Below are positions 12,201 to 23,263 of a stretch of DNA of 64,000 nucleotides, piece by piece. Positions within the stretch are counted from its first letter, which is position 1. Each line of letters opens with the position of its first letter. The position numbers and the translations under genes were made by a program. Source of the stretch: Sabellastarte sp. h YS-2021 (Eukaryota; Annelida; Polychaeta; Sabellida; Sabellidae); NCBI GenBank assembly GCA_964017235.1, contig OZ024929.1, positions 22,255,464 through 22,319,463 of the forward strand, given 5' to 3'. Under the pieces are notes generated by a model, which was not told where the DNA came from, did not search any database, and saw nothing but the letters and a program-made list of their open reading frames with translations.

Positions 12201-12731
12201 CTAATGTGGTGGGATGACCCAATATGATCCTAGCTGCTGAACAGGATGTAAATTAAGCCCCCAACGCTGGTGTTTTACCTAGAATCCCCAATGAGAGTTT
12301 CAGGGGGGCCACGGTGGCAGAGTGGTAACACTCTCGCCTCCCACCTCTGCGGCCGGGGTTCGATCCCCGTCATGGCCGTAAGTGGGAAAGCTGGTAGTTG
12401 CTTGCCGTTGGTCGGCAGTTTACAGTACACAACCCTAGCGAACTATATGTACTGGTTTCCTCTGCCCTTCCCAACTACCCGTCGTGATATGACCTGTACA
12501 GTGTTGAAAGCGACGTAAAAACCCCAAATGAGAGTTTCACATTTACAGATTTCATACATTTCGCACTGAAATTCATCTTTCACTTACCAGTGCACACTGC
12601 AGGGCGGCGTTTCTGTCCCCCTTCAGACGTTCTGTAAATCCATCGCACAACTCCCGCAAACTCAGTGTTCCAGACTTATCCTTATCTAAGGAGTTGAAAA
12701 TTTCTGTGTACAAGGCCTTTTTATCCGCCAT
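9148..12731 (-). CDS. Small two-exon EF-hand calcium-binding protein
   Basis: Exon 1 is 12588-12731 (48 codons from ATG at 12731) and exon 2 is 9148-9228 (26 codons plus TAA), on the minus strand; the predicted product is 74 residues. Exon 1 ends at a strong donor (CTG|GTAAGTG) and exon 2 follows a good acceptor (TTTCCCAG|GAA); both are phase 0. Residues 16-27 form a canonical EF-hand loop (DKDKSGTLSLRE: D1, D3, S5, G6, L8, E12). Residues around 52-65 (EKDDGDKIITLTEF) form a second loop with lysine at position 1 or a one-residue insertion, so calcium binding there is doubtful. No signal peptide or membrane segment; a cytosolic calcium sensor or buffer is inferred. The 3.36 kb intron could hide another exon. 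The family is not recognised more precisely. Confidence 0.8.
10945..11405 (-). mobile_element. Inverted relative of the 146 bp-array element (right half)
   Basis: On the minus strand it reads one array unit ('cccatgatttcctatagg', 'aggaccaataatcgagttataagc'), then two diverged ~170 bp units with 'ggtggccatcttgtttt', and ends in GTATCCACCAGATGC, the terminal motif also seen at 7695. The plus-strand end at 10945 is therefore the element terminus. Confidence 0.65.
11880..12020 (+). mobile_element. Fragment of TIR element (right end)
   Basis: Diverged match to the right end of the 14664-15392 element: shared 'aaggtcacac.caacttcagac', 'ggacgttt.cccaa' and terminal 'cctgtagtgtgaatggggt'. The left end is not found. 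Confidence 0.55.
12095..12190 (+). repeat. G-rich low-complexity tract
   Basis: Runs of G interrupted by 'ttcacatcaga' repeated twice; several G-runs of 3 to 7. G-quadruplex formation is possible but not shown. Confidence 0.6.
12303..12526 (+). mobile_element. Young tRNA-derived SINE with 13 bp target duplication
   Basis: Head resembles a tRNA gene: box A 'tggcagagtggtaacac', box B 'ggttcgatcc', and paired ends GGCCACG/CATGGCC. The body is 'aagtgggaaagctggtagttgc...cgacgtaaaaacccc'. It is flanked by AATGAGAGTTTCA at 12290-12302 and 12527-12539, a 13 bp target-site duplication. It lies in the EF-hand intron, antisense to the gene. Near identity to the 49577-49810 copy shows recent activity. 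Confidence 0.92.
12588..12731 (-). CDS. EF-hand gene, exon 1
   Basis: Encodes the N-terminus starting MADKKALYTEIFNSL and the first EF-hand. ATG at 12731 is the first in-frame start after upstream stops. Donor at 12587 in context CACTG|GTAAGTG. Phase 0. Confidence 0.82.
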
Positions 12732-12853
12732 ATTTAAACTAAATTTTCTCTCACTCCTACTGAAATGTATAAAGATCAATATCTGGCAATGCAGTGAAAA
12801 TTGAAGAAGCAGACACTTATAATGTATGAGTGTGTAGTAGTGTTGGTACTGGA

Positions 12854-12890
12854 ATTTTCCCGCGAGACAAATATAATTGGCGGGAAAATG
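12854..12890 (-). promoter_or_regulatory. Inverted E2F-like sites with CCAAT box upstream of EF-hand gene
   Basis: About 125-160 bp upstream of the EF-hand start codon, TTTTCCCGC occurs on the plus strand (12855) and again on the minus strand (as GGCGGGAAAA, 12880-12889). Both match the E2F consensus TTTSSCGC. The minus strand also reads CCAAT next to one site. This suggests a proximal promoter; no TATA box in the usual position is evident. Inference from motifs only. Confidence 0.4.
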
Positions 12891-13141
12891 ACTTCGGTGT
12901 GCACAGAGTATTTGTAGCCTTTCCAAGACTTTGAAGTTCATTAGCTTAATTTATTCATTGGCTCTTTTATTTTTCTTTTCAACTTCCTGGCAATTTACAA
13001 GTAAACACACAAACTGTGATTGGTATTTTGAATTTATATTATATGAGGAGCTTTATATCATATTATTATTGAACCGGATATACAATGAAAGCAACACTTT
13101 AAATCTGCTTTGTTACACTTATCTGAGAAAAGTTATATTTA

Positions 13142-13245
13142 TATAGCTATATTTTATTTATTTATTAGCTTAGTTAGTTATGTAGTTGGCTGGTTGGCTG
13201 GTTAGTTAGTTAATTAGCTAGCTAGTTAGCTAGTTAGTGTTAGTT
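13142..13245 (+). repeat. TTAG/TAGC-type microsatellite
   Basis: Imperfect tetranucleotide run of TTAG, GTTA, TAGC and GGCT steps, such as 'gttagttagttaattagcta'. Confidence 0.85.
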
Positions 13246-13359
13246 CTTTATAGCACAATTCTAGTTGCTGATTGGTTAATCACTGTTCTACTCCAATGAA
13301 AAAGCACTCTTAATCAGGTTCTTAATTGTAAGTCTTTTCTTGAACCATTTAAATCCAGT

Positions 13360-14570
13360 TCGTTCAAAATGGCCACCATTTATGGCGAGACAATTTTTTT
13401 TGAAACTTGGGTTTATTACTCAGCAGAGATACCCTAGGGGTCAAAAATTTTGTCGAAATTGCTCTATCTCGCATGGCTTTCAAGATAAAAGTATTTTTGC
13501 ATTTTGCAATTTTTTGCAATTTCATCATAATTGCTCTATCTCACTCTGTTTCCAAGATAAATGCGTTTTTGCAATTTATGCAGAAATTCAAGATGTGCCA
13601 GCAAAAGTGGTGGGAAAATGATTTTTGGGAAAAGTCGCCAGTAGACTCTGCAGACAACCTACAGGTAAAAATTCGTCGAAATTGCTCTATCTCCCTCCGT
13701 TTCTGAGATGAATGCATTTTTGCGTTTTACACAGAAATTAAAGACCAAAAAGTGGTGAGAAAACGAGTTTCGGGTAAAGTTGTCTGTTGACTCTGGATAT
13801 ACCCTGTGGGTCAAAAATTTTGTCAAAATCTCTCTATCTCATTTTGTTTCTGAGATAAATGCGTTTTTGCATTTTACGCAGAAATTCAAGATGGCCACCA
13901 ATTTTGCGGGAAAACATTTTTTGGGAAAAATCGCCAGTAGACTCTGGATATACCCTGGGGGTTAAAAATTTTGTTGAAATTGCTCTATCTCGGTCCGTTT
14001 CCAAGATAAACACGTTTTTGCATTTTACACAGAAATTCAAGATGGTTGCCAACAGTGGCAGGAAAACATTTTTTGGGAAAAGTCGCCAGTAGAGTCTGCA
14101 TATACCCTGTGGGTCAAACATTTCATCGAAATCGCTGTATCTTGCTCCATTTCTGAGATAAACATGTTTTTCCTTTTTCAGCATTAAGGAACATCATGGC
14201 GTTTACTTAATCGTTAATAGGTCGGCCATTTTGTATTGGGTCACTTCCAAAAGTTAATGATTTCCAGACATCTATATAATGAACCTACTTGCAAAATTTA
14301 TGTGAATAGATGGAGCGCTTTTTAAGTTATCATCCGGACAGGCACACTCTTTTGAAAAACATGTGACTTTGCTGATTGGTTGAAAAACAATCCAATCAAA
14401 ATGCAATGAGGAAACATCATAGTCCTCTACCCAAGGAAGTTCTATACCAAATTTTAAAATATCAGTGCAGTAGTTTCTGAGGAGAAGAGGCCTGAAAACT
14501 TGTTGACGCCAATGCTGACGACAACGTCAACCCATACCAATAGCTTACAGCCGATGGCCAGTAAGCTAAA
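13360..14570 (+). mobile_element. Satellite-bearing element with terminal hairpin
   Basis: Four to five diverged units of the ~170 bp satellite (13360-14190), each with 'gtcgaaat.gctctatct' and 'agaaattcaagatgg', then the shared flank (14220-14400). It ends near a hairpin with stem AGCTTAC/GTAAGCT around 14543-14568. Open frames up to 116 codons in both strands reflect the repeat. The left end is not defined. Confidence 0.65.
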
Positions 14571-14663
14571 AATGAGGAGTCTGTGGCAGTTATGAATGCT
14601 ACAGGAAAATGGAACTCACTGGACTGAGAAATACTGTGTTTCACTTTGAGTATTTATAATTAA

Positions 14664-15392
14664 TGCCCCAGTCACACTACAGGAGGTACGTCGCGGGGTT
14701 AGTGGTGGTGGACCAATTCACGCCCATGTACCTATTCACACCCACCCTCACTTCTCTTAAGGATTTCTTATTTTTCATAGAAAAGATGTTGACTACAACA
14801 TAGATAATTATCAAATTGTTCATATACATTGGTAATTTATTGTGTAACTGTGATTGTTTTGGAGAAATTTTGAGGTGGGCGTGAATAGGTTCACGGGTGG
14901 AACTGGTCTACCACCACTAGAGGATTAACTCGGTGGTGGAACCGCCTCCAAGGATGCTTCACACCTACTGAGATTTGGTTATCCATTGCACTACAGGTGA
15001 TAAAATTCACCTCTGTAGGCATTGGACAAAAACAACCATCAGAGGTTTGTATGCGAAGCTGTGACGGAGTGGCGAAACGTCCATTTACCTCCACCCACAT
15101 TATGTTGCCGTATTACACTGAAAGACGACAGAGCCACAAACCTTACATACTCTGTGGACTACAACTTCAGTTATCAAAGCAAGAAAATCATCTGCACATG
15201 CACGCATTCATCTGAGCATGCTCGGTGATCAGAGGTGGAAATTATAAGCATTAAAACATGCATGGCAATGAACATTTCACCAACTTTGTCACAAGGTCAC
15301 ATACAAACCTCAGACAGTAGTTGAAGGACATTGGCGTTTCACCCAATGCCTATAACCACGGGACATACCCCCTGTTATGTGATTGGGGTTTC
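14664..15392. mobile_element. Non-autonomous TIR DNA transposon, about 730 bp
   Basis: Left end CCCCAGTCACACTACAGGAG and the reverse complement of the right end, CCCCAATCACATAACAGGGG, match at about 17 of 20 positions, and similarity continues through 'ggta.gtc'. No transposase. No convincing target-site duplication is visible. The right-end region is related to 11880-12020. Confidence 0.65.
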
Positions 15393-17929
15393 AGAACATT
15401 CCGAAACCATTACAGTGGCTATAGAAATGCTTCTGAATCCACCAGACTTACAAACAAAGGGCTATGTTTAGGGACTGACTGACATGTTCATTGTTTATTT
15501 CAAACTGATGACTACGGTGCATCGCAGAGAAATTTGACACAGGTTTTGAGTGAAATTACTGAATTTTCATGTGACAAAGAGAAACTACTTAATTGAAAAA
15601 AGGCTAGTTTTTTTCAGTGTGATGCATCGTATGTACACATGTCATTTCAAGCGCATTCGTCCTCTATAAATGGGTCACACCACAAGGCCAGATAAGGCAT
15701 CCAATTGAGACTCAGTGGAGTGAAAATGCCAAATCACACACACTGCCTTCACATACAATACAATTTGATTTATAACACCAAATCAAGTCTTAAACTACCC
15801 TCATATGTGAGAAAAAGGATATCTCTTAAAGATCTTTTTTTTTTCTTTTTTCGAAACAAGAGTTAAAGTTTGTCATAATAGGAAAACTTCCTGAATAACA
15901 TGTACAGAAACAATATATCACGAATGAAGATAATATATGAGTGATTAGCATGAGTATTCTATTGTTAATCTTCATGAGTGATAATCTTCTATATATGTCT
16001 AATGAATGATGTTTTACTTTTATTATCTACCATTATGTATGTTTTATGACTTAAATAAATCCATATTTAAAGGGAGGACGTGAAAAGGCTGTCAAAAATA
16101 TGGGCAGCAGTGAATAGAAAAACTTCAATCTTTAACCTGGAATATCTCAGTCATTTCTGCATGGATTTTTATTCAACAAACATGAGCAGAAGCATTGTGA
16201 CAAGACATTTCTAATGAATACATATTTGTCGATTATATCTTCGTATTTCCCCCTATGAGGATCAAATATGGCTTGCGGTGGTCATATTGGGAGATAAACT
16301 ATATATTTACCCTCTCCTCTTAAAGAAAGAGGTCAATGTATTGTCATAGCATTCGTTTGTCTGTTTGACCACACAAATATAACTCAAAAAATCTGTACAT
16401 GGAATTAGGGTTTCAGTTTTACACAAGATAGAGGCTACCCATTGCTCTACCTCTTTCAGAGATCTAGTTTCAGATTGCATCTGGAGAGTGTTTTATGGAT
16501 TTTGTTGCCCATATTGTCTTCCGGATCCCCGGCGGAGGATTTGTGCTCTTTCTGGTACTGTTTGTTTTCACCACTTTTACAGAATGGCTTCCAAATTTTT
16601 ATTGTGTATGCTTAATTTTAGATTGAAACTTTTTAGCTGAAATTTTTTTCCTTCCAGACTAACAAAAGTGTGGTATTTGTATGATTTATATAACCACAAC
16701 CTGTACTCTGCAGACACAGATCTGCAGATGAAGATAGCGTAAACAATATATTTTTTGTTAGTTGCACAGTATTTATAGTTGCTACTGCCAATATTATTTA
16801 TTCTGCTGATGTTATTTTAAAAGTTTTTATCAAGTTATCAAGTTGTTGTTTTATTTTTGCCCCTCAGAAGGGGCTAAGGCATTGAAATCAGGGATACCGC
16901 TCATCTTAGTGCATAACTTGAAAACTATGTCGAGTTCTTGTCAACCGATCTTTGAAAATACATTGAAACTGGAATCTTTGAAAATTCAAGATTCCTTTGT
17001 AGGCAGAATATGATCAGGATCTTTGCCAAAATGTGGTCACTTATGCCATATGTCAGTTTTCACAAACACTGACAACCAAACGGACAAACAAATGCACACA
17101 AAACCATAACTTCGTTGTGGAGGTAATAATAATGAATCCTGAGGCCCAAAGGCAGAGTCACTATCACTACCTTGAGTCATAAATCATAAACAGAAGGAGT
17201 TCGGTCGTCAGCCACAGGTCACTGAGAATAGTAGAGCTACTAAAATGACTAATGTACATTTATTATGATTTCTCACTAAGACATGGAAGTCTTAGTTTAG
17301 CTTTAAGCACTGGTCTTGAAATGGTGCCTAAAAGGTTCATATATATTCACTGTTGCCATTTTAGACAGTGCATTTTATTGCATAAATTTGCCACTACAAA
17401 TGTTGTTATAAAAACCAAAACTAAAGTGAACCTGAGTCACATGTTTATTGTCCATATAAGTGAACCAGTCTTTTTAGAAGGAATTGTTCTTGTTACTGTC
17501 TGGCGATGATAAATGGTTCAGAGCAGGATACTGGAGAGGTACATTTGTGTTAACAAATGTTTTGTACGTTATTTATCTATTTATCAATTATTTTTTATCA
17601 TGCGTTGGAGTAGTCTTATAGCCTTGTGTCAGGTTCATATACAGGAATAATTAAAATTACTTTCTTATTTGACAGTTGAAATTATAGAAGTTTTATATTT
17701 ACCTGCTCGTTCCCATTTACAATTATGGTTCATTCTGTAGTGGTTAGACTTGCTATAAGTCTCAACTTCTGCATGTTTTAAGCACTGAATAAGAAATTAC
17801 AGGTGAAACAGAAATCATGCATGTGTACATAACCACATTTTTTCCTTACAATCCACATATGGCAGCACTAGTTTTATTTAGTCACTTTTATCTCTGATCT
17901 CCTCTAGAAGTTCAGTCAGACAATACAAC

Positions 17930-17961
<32 letters not shown>

Positions 17962-18596
17962 TCAAAGTCATAATGTACTGATGCAGAAATGTGGAATGAA
18001 AGGATGTTGCACAAGGTTATGTAGTGGTTGGAATTAGTTCGACAAGATTAGGTGGATAGTTACCGAATCATTGTTCATTGAATTAATTCAGCAAGTGATT
18101 CTGCTGTTATAGTTTCCTTAACTATTCAAACAACTACTTGGTAGATTTTATTTAGAACCTATAAACTCTATTTAACCCATTTTTCATACAAACCAATGGC
18201 ACCAGTTGATACCCATTCTTATATGTCATCCTCCTGTTTTAAACGAAAACAACTAAACACTGGAATTCTTGAGATAAAACATCACCCACGTAAAAATGGT
18301 TAACGCCTACAGTTAGGTTCCTAGAAATTTACAAAATATGTTCAATACCACAAACGTGTTTGGTCTCATTCTGAAAAAGGTGAAGGCTGCAGTGCAAACA
18401 GTCACTTTTTGTAATATTGATAAAATTCATGGGTGATATATTAAATATACCAATATATCCTTTACACAAACTTACATAGACATTTTACCTAGGGGCTTTT
18501 TTTTCAATATCGTCCAATGAGTGCCGAAATACACCACATAGCCATTTTTTTTTTTTTTTTTTGCTTTTTTATCACCAGATTTTCATGAAATGTGGT
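15393..18596. other. No gene recognised; scattered repeat fragments
   Basis: Includes a fragment (16316-16560) of a common repeat with 'gtttgtctgtttgacca' and 'ggcggaggatttgtgctctt', and a related end (16860-17130) with 'aaacggacaaacaaatgcacaca...gtggaggtaa'. A C-run/(AC)n microsatellite is at 17931-17960 and a T-run at 18546-18562. No exon is supported. Confidence 0.4.
16316..17130. repeat. Two fragments of a common interspersed repeat
   Basis: The first (16316-16560) starts with 'gaaagaggtcaatgtattg' and 'cgtttgtctgtttgacca' and ends 'ccggcggaggatttgtgctctttctg'. The second (16860-17130) ends with 'acggacaaac', 'cataacttcgttgtggaggtaa'. The same two types of end occur at 62862-63290 and 2110-2165. 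Confidence 0.5.
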
Positions 18597-18830
18597 GTAG
18601 CCTGATGAGTATCAGTCACTGACTTAAGTTAAGAAGCACTGGCTACGTCAAATACTTGGATGGATGACCATCTGAGTTCTGGGACTGGTATGGGATGTAT
18701 GTGACTCAGAATTTGTTTTCGCCTTCAGACTTTCATAAATTCTAGTCCACTGCCAGTCTCACTACTCTAGTGCACTCTTCATGTTTCTTGTTGCTTTGCA
18801 AGATCAGAACAAAAGTAATTCTTAAGAATC
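18597..18830 (+). mobile_element. 5S rRNA-derived SINE (SINE3-like)
   Basis: The head contains 'cttaagttaagaagcactgg' and 'atacttggatggatgaccat', matching the 5S rRNA internal promoter region (AAGTTAAGC and TACTTGGATGGGTGACC). The body shares 'tttcataaattctagt' and 'gttgctttgcaagatc'-like text with the minus-strand copy at 63520-63735. Two copies with the same non-5S tail make a SINE more likely than a 5S pseudogene. Confidence 0.7.
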
Positions 18831-19329
18831 TTTGTGAATACCGTCCAAGGTCATATTGTTCTGAGTTTTTGAAAGCATTGAATAGCTGCGATAGATTTGA
18901 ACATCAGGGTGTTCTTGCAGAGGGAAGGCAAAAGATGAAGAGGAATGAAGACAAATGCAGAAATGAGGAATCAACCAAAAACAGTGAAGAACTTAGTATT
19001 CAGGAATTTTCCCCGTCAAACATATGTGACCTGGGCGTTAGATGATACACCTTTACTCACTTTGTTATCCAATAAGGTATGCCCTGTAGTCTATCGGCGG
19101 CAATGTTAGATTATGGCTGTGCATCCAGATAGTATAATTGTAATTGGAATCTTTCACACATTAAATTTCTCATTAGTCAATTCAATGTATGTCTGCTTAC
19201 TCACTTTCTCCAGATTTTGCTCAAATTTACAGTGGATGAACAAAATTAGTAGAGGGAAGGTTAAGTGCATTGGAGATTTCATTTTTAAAAGATAATGTAT
19301 GTGAGAGTTTCTTTGTTGATTAGGTGCAA

Positions 19330-19470
19330 CTTGCTAACCAGAGGTCTTCAGTGGCCTAATCGCAGGCTGTCACCTCTGTGTGGGGTCGACTTAACCAAGT
19401 GACAATGACGAGGACCTGTCCCAATATGACCCTGGCTGTTGAAGGGGACGTAAAATCCCAACTTTGAGAG
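19330..19470 (+). mobile_element. SINE-like repeat, second family
   Basis: Possible tRNA-like head ('agtggcctaatcgcaggctg', then 'ggggtcgac'), followed by 'cccaatatgaccctggctgttgaaggggacgtaaaatccc', shared with 8870-9030 and 12205-12275. Confidence 0.5.
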
Positions 19471-19780
19471 TTAAAATAAGTTTTAACTATTTCCTGTATA
19501 CATATATGACATTGGGAAGGTAAATAGAAAGTGGGGAATGCAAGCCGTGTGGAAATCTTTATTGAAAGGGGTAAAGTGTATATGTGGCTTGGACCTTGAT
19601 TTTGCCAATGTGGACAAAAGGCTTTTTGATTTATGTGACATTTATGTTCAGTTAAACTGAATAATAATGATTATGGGTATCATTTCTATGTCTTCTGCGC
19701 TATATTCAAGTATGTCTACCAATGATAGTGACATAAAAACGTTTCAATGCAAAAACAAAAATAGAAAAGAAAAAAATATG

Positions 19781-20758
19781 TTCATACTATGGTCCGTACG
19801 TCTTGAAATGAATGGGGGGGGGTCTTATTTGGACAGAATGGCAAGGCAGAATGTAGCTAGCTATTTCACTTGTGACAGCTAAATGACATATATTAAACTT
19901 TCTGTGGTAACATTTTATCTCACTAAGCAAAATACAGAATGAAATATACTGTGTTAAATGTAAATAAGTCATCCTTAAAGGGGAGGGGGGAATTTTGGCC
20001 CCAGGGCACAAATCTCATTAAACTTTAATTTCGATGTTTCTGTGTTTGTAGGGGTAGTTCTCTTGTGAGATATTTTTTTAAATGAGAAACCAACATTGAA
20101 TCTAAGGACGATTATACCACTGTTTAACCTGAATATATGTAAGAATAAATATAACCTTACATAATATATAAGACAATAAATATAATAGTTTTCAATGAAT
20201 AATATTATTGTTACATATATATATATATATGTTATGTATTCCACATGAAATAATAAAATAGTAATGCTTCATACTATGGTCCGTACGTCTTGAAATGAAT
20301 GGGGGGGGGGGGGTCTTATTTGGACAGAATGGCAAGGCAGAATGTAGCTAGCTATTTCACTTGTGACAGCTAAATGACATATATTAAACTTTCTGTGGTA
20401 ACATTTTATCTCACTAAGCAAAATACAGAATGAAATATACTGTGTTAAATGTAAATAAGTCATCCTTAAAGGGGAGGGGGGAATTTTGGCCCCAGGGCAC
20501 AAATCTCATTAAACTTTAATTTCGATGTTTCTGTGTTTGTAGGGGTAGTTCTCTTGTGAGATATTTTTTTAAATGAGAAACCAACATTGAATCTAAGGAC
20601 GATTATACCACTGTTTAACCTGAATATATGTAAGAATAAATATAACCTTACATAATATATAAGACAATAAATATAATAGTTTTCAATGAATAATATTATT
20701 GTTACATATATATATATATATGTTATGTATTCCACATGAAATAATAAAATAGTAATGC
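19781..20758. repeat. 487 bp tandem duplication, two near-identical copies
   Basis: Copy 1 is 19781-20267 and copy 2 is 20268-20758. By eye, the only difference is a G-run (9 versus 13), while even the (AT)8 run matches. Identical minus-strand open frames in the two copies follow from this and are not recognised as genes. Either a very recent duplication or an assembly duplication. Confidence 0.9.
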
Positions 20759-23060
20759 TTTAAAAATAAATATAACAAAACATTTTCTAGAATTTCCCGA
20801 GTTTTCTGTGATGGTTTGTTTTCATAAAAAACTCGCATGTCAAGGATCTCTTCAAGATACATGTTTTCAGTGGCGTTGGTGTGTTTGTATGTTGGCAAAA
20901 TAACCCCACAAGTTGTGGCCAGACTTTTAAAAAACCTTTCGAAGAATGCTGAAAATGCCACAACGAACAGATGATTTTTTATCTGGGTCCAGAAATGTTT
21001 TAAGGACCTTTTATCACTATGAGATAATGTGTGTACATATGTGTACCTCTAGCCTTGCTGAAGGCTCAAGTTTCTTTGCAGTCAGGAAAAGTTTTCAGTT
21101 TAGATAATGAAGTTTCTGTAATGTACTCATACATGTACTGACTTTTACAGCAGCATACAGCTCTTAACATGCATGAGTGCTTTATGAACACAAAATATCT
21201 GTGTGCATGTTTGAAAAGTTATGATGCAAATTTAAGCCTTAAGCAAGGCTAGTGTACCCCCATAACTAACTGGCAGATTGTTATGCAAAATATACAGGAC
21301 ACTCCAGTTTAATCTGGATCTTAGTAATATTCCAGATACTATGACGTAGTACAAGAAAAAAGTAGGTATGAAAACCAGCTGGTTTGGGCAGATATGCACT
21401 CTTTGAATGTTTTTCTAATTCCACACGCCAAACTACTTGAACAATTACTAATAGTGTGAATTATTTGGGTTTAACGTCGTTTTCAACACATTGTAGGTTA
21501 TATATCATATGACAGGTAGTTTTAAGGGCAGTCAAGATTCTGCGCTGTAAACTGCAAGTCATTGGTAAGCAACCATCAACTTTGTTACACAAATTCCAGG
21601 GACTGAACTGTCGGCCTAAGAGTAAGCCGCTGGCCCCTATACCATTAACCGTTTACCGTTAATTTTTCAAACGGTTATAGTAAGTTAATTTCAGCAACAT
21701 CACAGTTTAATCGGACAAGCGAGAATTTGTGCATGCACATACCAAACTATTAACAAATTATTCCATCAATCTTGTATGTGATTCAGTCACAAAGCATTTC
21801 GAGTGGGCTGAATATTGTACACACCCACAAAACACATCCTGGCCAAAACAGCTACAACTCAGGAAAAGTGTGCTGCTTTTCTAATCTCTTCGTAAAATTT
21901 GACAGCAGTTTGAAAAAAAAAATTTTTTTTGTTTAACCAAAATAAACTTTGTTTGTAGCCTTGTTGACTCCATTTAGCTTAAAATTATATGGCATTACCA
22001 TTTTGTTTCCAAAATGTTATTTTAATTCAAATTCGGTTGAGATTCGTGCCACTTGAAACAGACAAGCTTTTTAAGAAGGCCATGTTAGATGGATGGAACA
22101 AATTGTTCAGGAACAGACAATCACTACACAGATATATATATATATATATTCAAAATGTAATCAAACTAGCTTCTAAAACAAAATTAACTACTGCAATTCT
22201 TCATTGAAAAATATAAGCTCTGGAAACAAGGTGAAACACTTATTAGTGCATGGTCTATACTGGTTAATGCATTGAGGGTTTGAATCTTATCCAAGGTATA
22301 TCATATTGCATTGGGCTGTTATTCAGAACATTAAATTATTTATGGTGTCTGTTATATTTTAACAAGTGTAGCATGATATTGTTGGAAATGTCGTTCGGTT
22401 TACCTTGGTTCAAAATTAAAAGTTTACTACAGTCATCTTTAGTATGTTATATGCAAAAATGTTTTAGTCTATACTACAAAGAAATCCAAACTGAAATTAA
22501 ATTGTCAACATTTGAGTAGTCAGCAAATACCTATAGGCTGAGAATTGTGCTTTTGCTGGGTGGCATTGGAGTGCCACCGGGCTCATTCCTTTGGGTGCAC
22601 CTTAAAAATTTTGTTACTTTGTGATATTTTCATTATGTTACAATATATTTCATTGGTCAAGGAATACTGACCCATTTACTTGACCAGCAATCGGTCACTT
22701 TGTCCTTGGAGGAATCAACATCGAAAAACAAATCACCACTACTCAAGCTGTCTGGGTGCAACCAAGTGCTTCAGGATTTGTATCTTGTCACTATTTTATT
22801 ATAGAATTTATGTTTTAAATATTTTAGTATTTTAACTCTTTTTAAATTACACCCGAGAGTTTTTCTTTTGTTAAAAGTGTCCAATATCTTTCACTATTGG
22901 CCACTTTCTGATTTTGACCATATATAGAAGTCTTTTTAGCACATTTCCAAAGAAACTCTTTCACATGTATTTCAACTAAAATGATCATAAAAACCAAAAA
23001 AGTACACAACAGGAATATTGAAATGAAAAGTAATGATGTTAAACAATATCTTAAAAATTA
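20759..23060. other. No gene recognised
   Basis: Apart from the reverse SINE at 21461-21645 and an (AT)n run near 22132-22150, I see nothing identifiable. The 92-codon minus frame at 20683-20961 has no recognisable domain or splice support. Confidence 0.35.
21461..21645 (-). mobile_element. tRNA-derived SINE, diverged, reverse orientation
   Basis: On the minus strand: 'ggttgcttaccaatgacttgcagtttacagcgcag', then 'gtgttgaaaacgacgttaaaccc', matching the body and tail of the 12303 and 49577 SINEs. The tRNA-like head near 21640 is badly degraded. Confidence 0.7.
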
Positions 23061-23069
23061 TAAATTAAA

Positions 23070-23228
23070 GAAAAGGTGTAATTTAAATAGGTTAATAGCC
23101 TCGTAAGTGTCCAATATTGGAAAATAATGGACTGTTGACTCGGTCCCTTCGGGACCTCGTAAACAGGCCATTATTTTCCAATATTGGACACTTACTTGGC
23201 CATTAACCTATACTGAATGCAACTTTTA
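23070..23228. repeat. Long near-perfect hairpin upstream of gag remnant
   Basis: Core arms 23089-23147 and 23151-23209 (59 bp each) pair over all but about 7 positions across a 3-base loop (GGTCCC-TTC-GGGACC). Weaker pairing continues about 19 bp outwards. Near 22845 and 23075 'aaattacacc'/'ggtgtaattt' are also inverted. It ends 55 bp before the gag start. Likely a terminal or internal inverted structure of the DIRS-like element, or a separate foldback MITE. Confidence 0.9.
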
Positions 23229-23263
23229 TTTGAACTGTTTGCTCTGTTATTTGTGTCTTTCGT

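Larger units (their letters stand above)
9229..12587 (-). other. Intron of EF-hand gene
   Basis: 3359 bp GT-AG intron. It contains an inverted relative of the 146 bp-array element (10945-11405), a TIR-element fragment (11880-12020), G-rich low-complexity DNA (12095-12190), a second-family SINE-like fragment (12205-12275) and a young SINE (12303-12526) that ends 61 bp from the donor site. The stretch 9350-9430 is also G/C-tract rich. Confidence 0.7.

Noticed and set aside
12303-12375. Possible functional tRNA gene (boxes A and B, paired ends)
   Set aside because: The same sequence with the same downstream body and tail occurs at 49577 with a target duplication, so it is a SINE head.
13340-14184. 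Open frames of 60-116 codons on both strands
   Set aside because: Satellite units again; frames on both strands and no splice or domain evidence.
18597-18710. Possible 5S rRNA gene
   Set aside because: Only the internal promoter region matches, with many changes, and a shared non-5S body follows in both copies.
18770-19045. 91-codon plus-strand frame with a charged C-terminal half
   Set aside because: Its start lies in the 5S-derived SINE body, and no domain or splice site was recognised.
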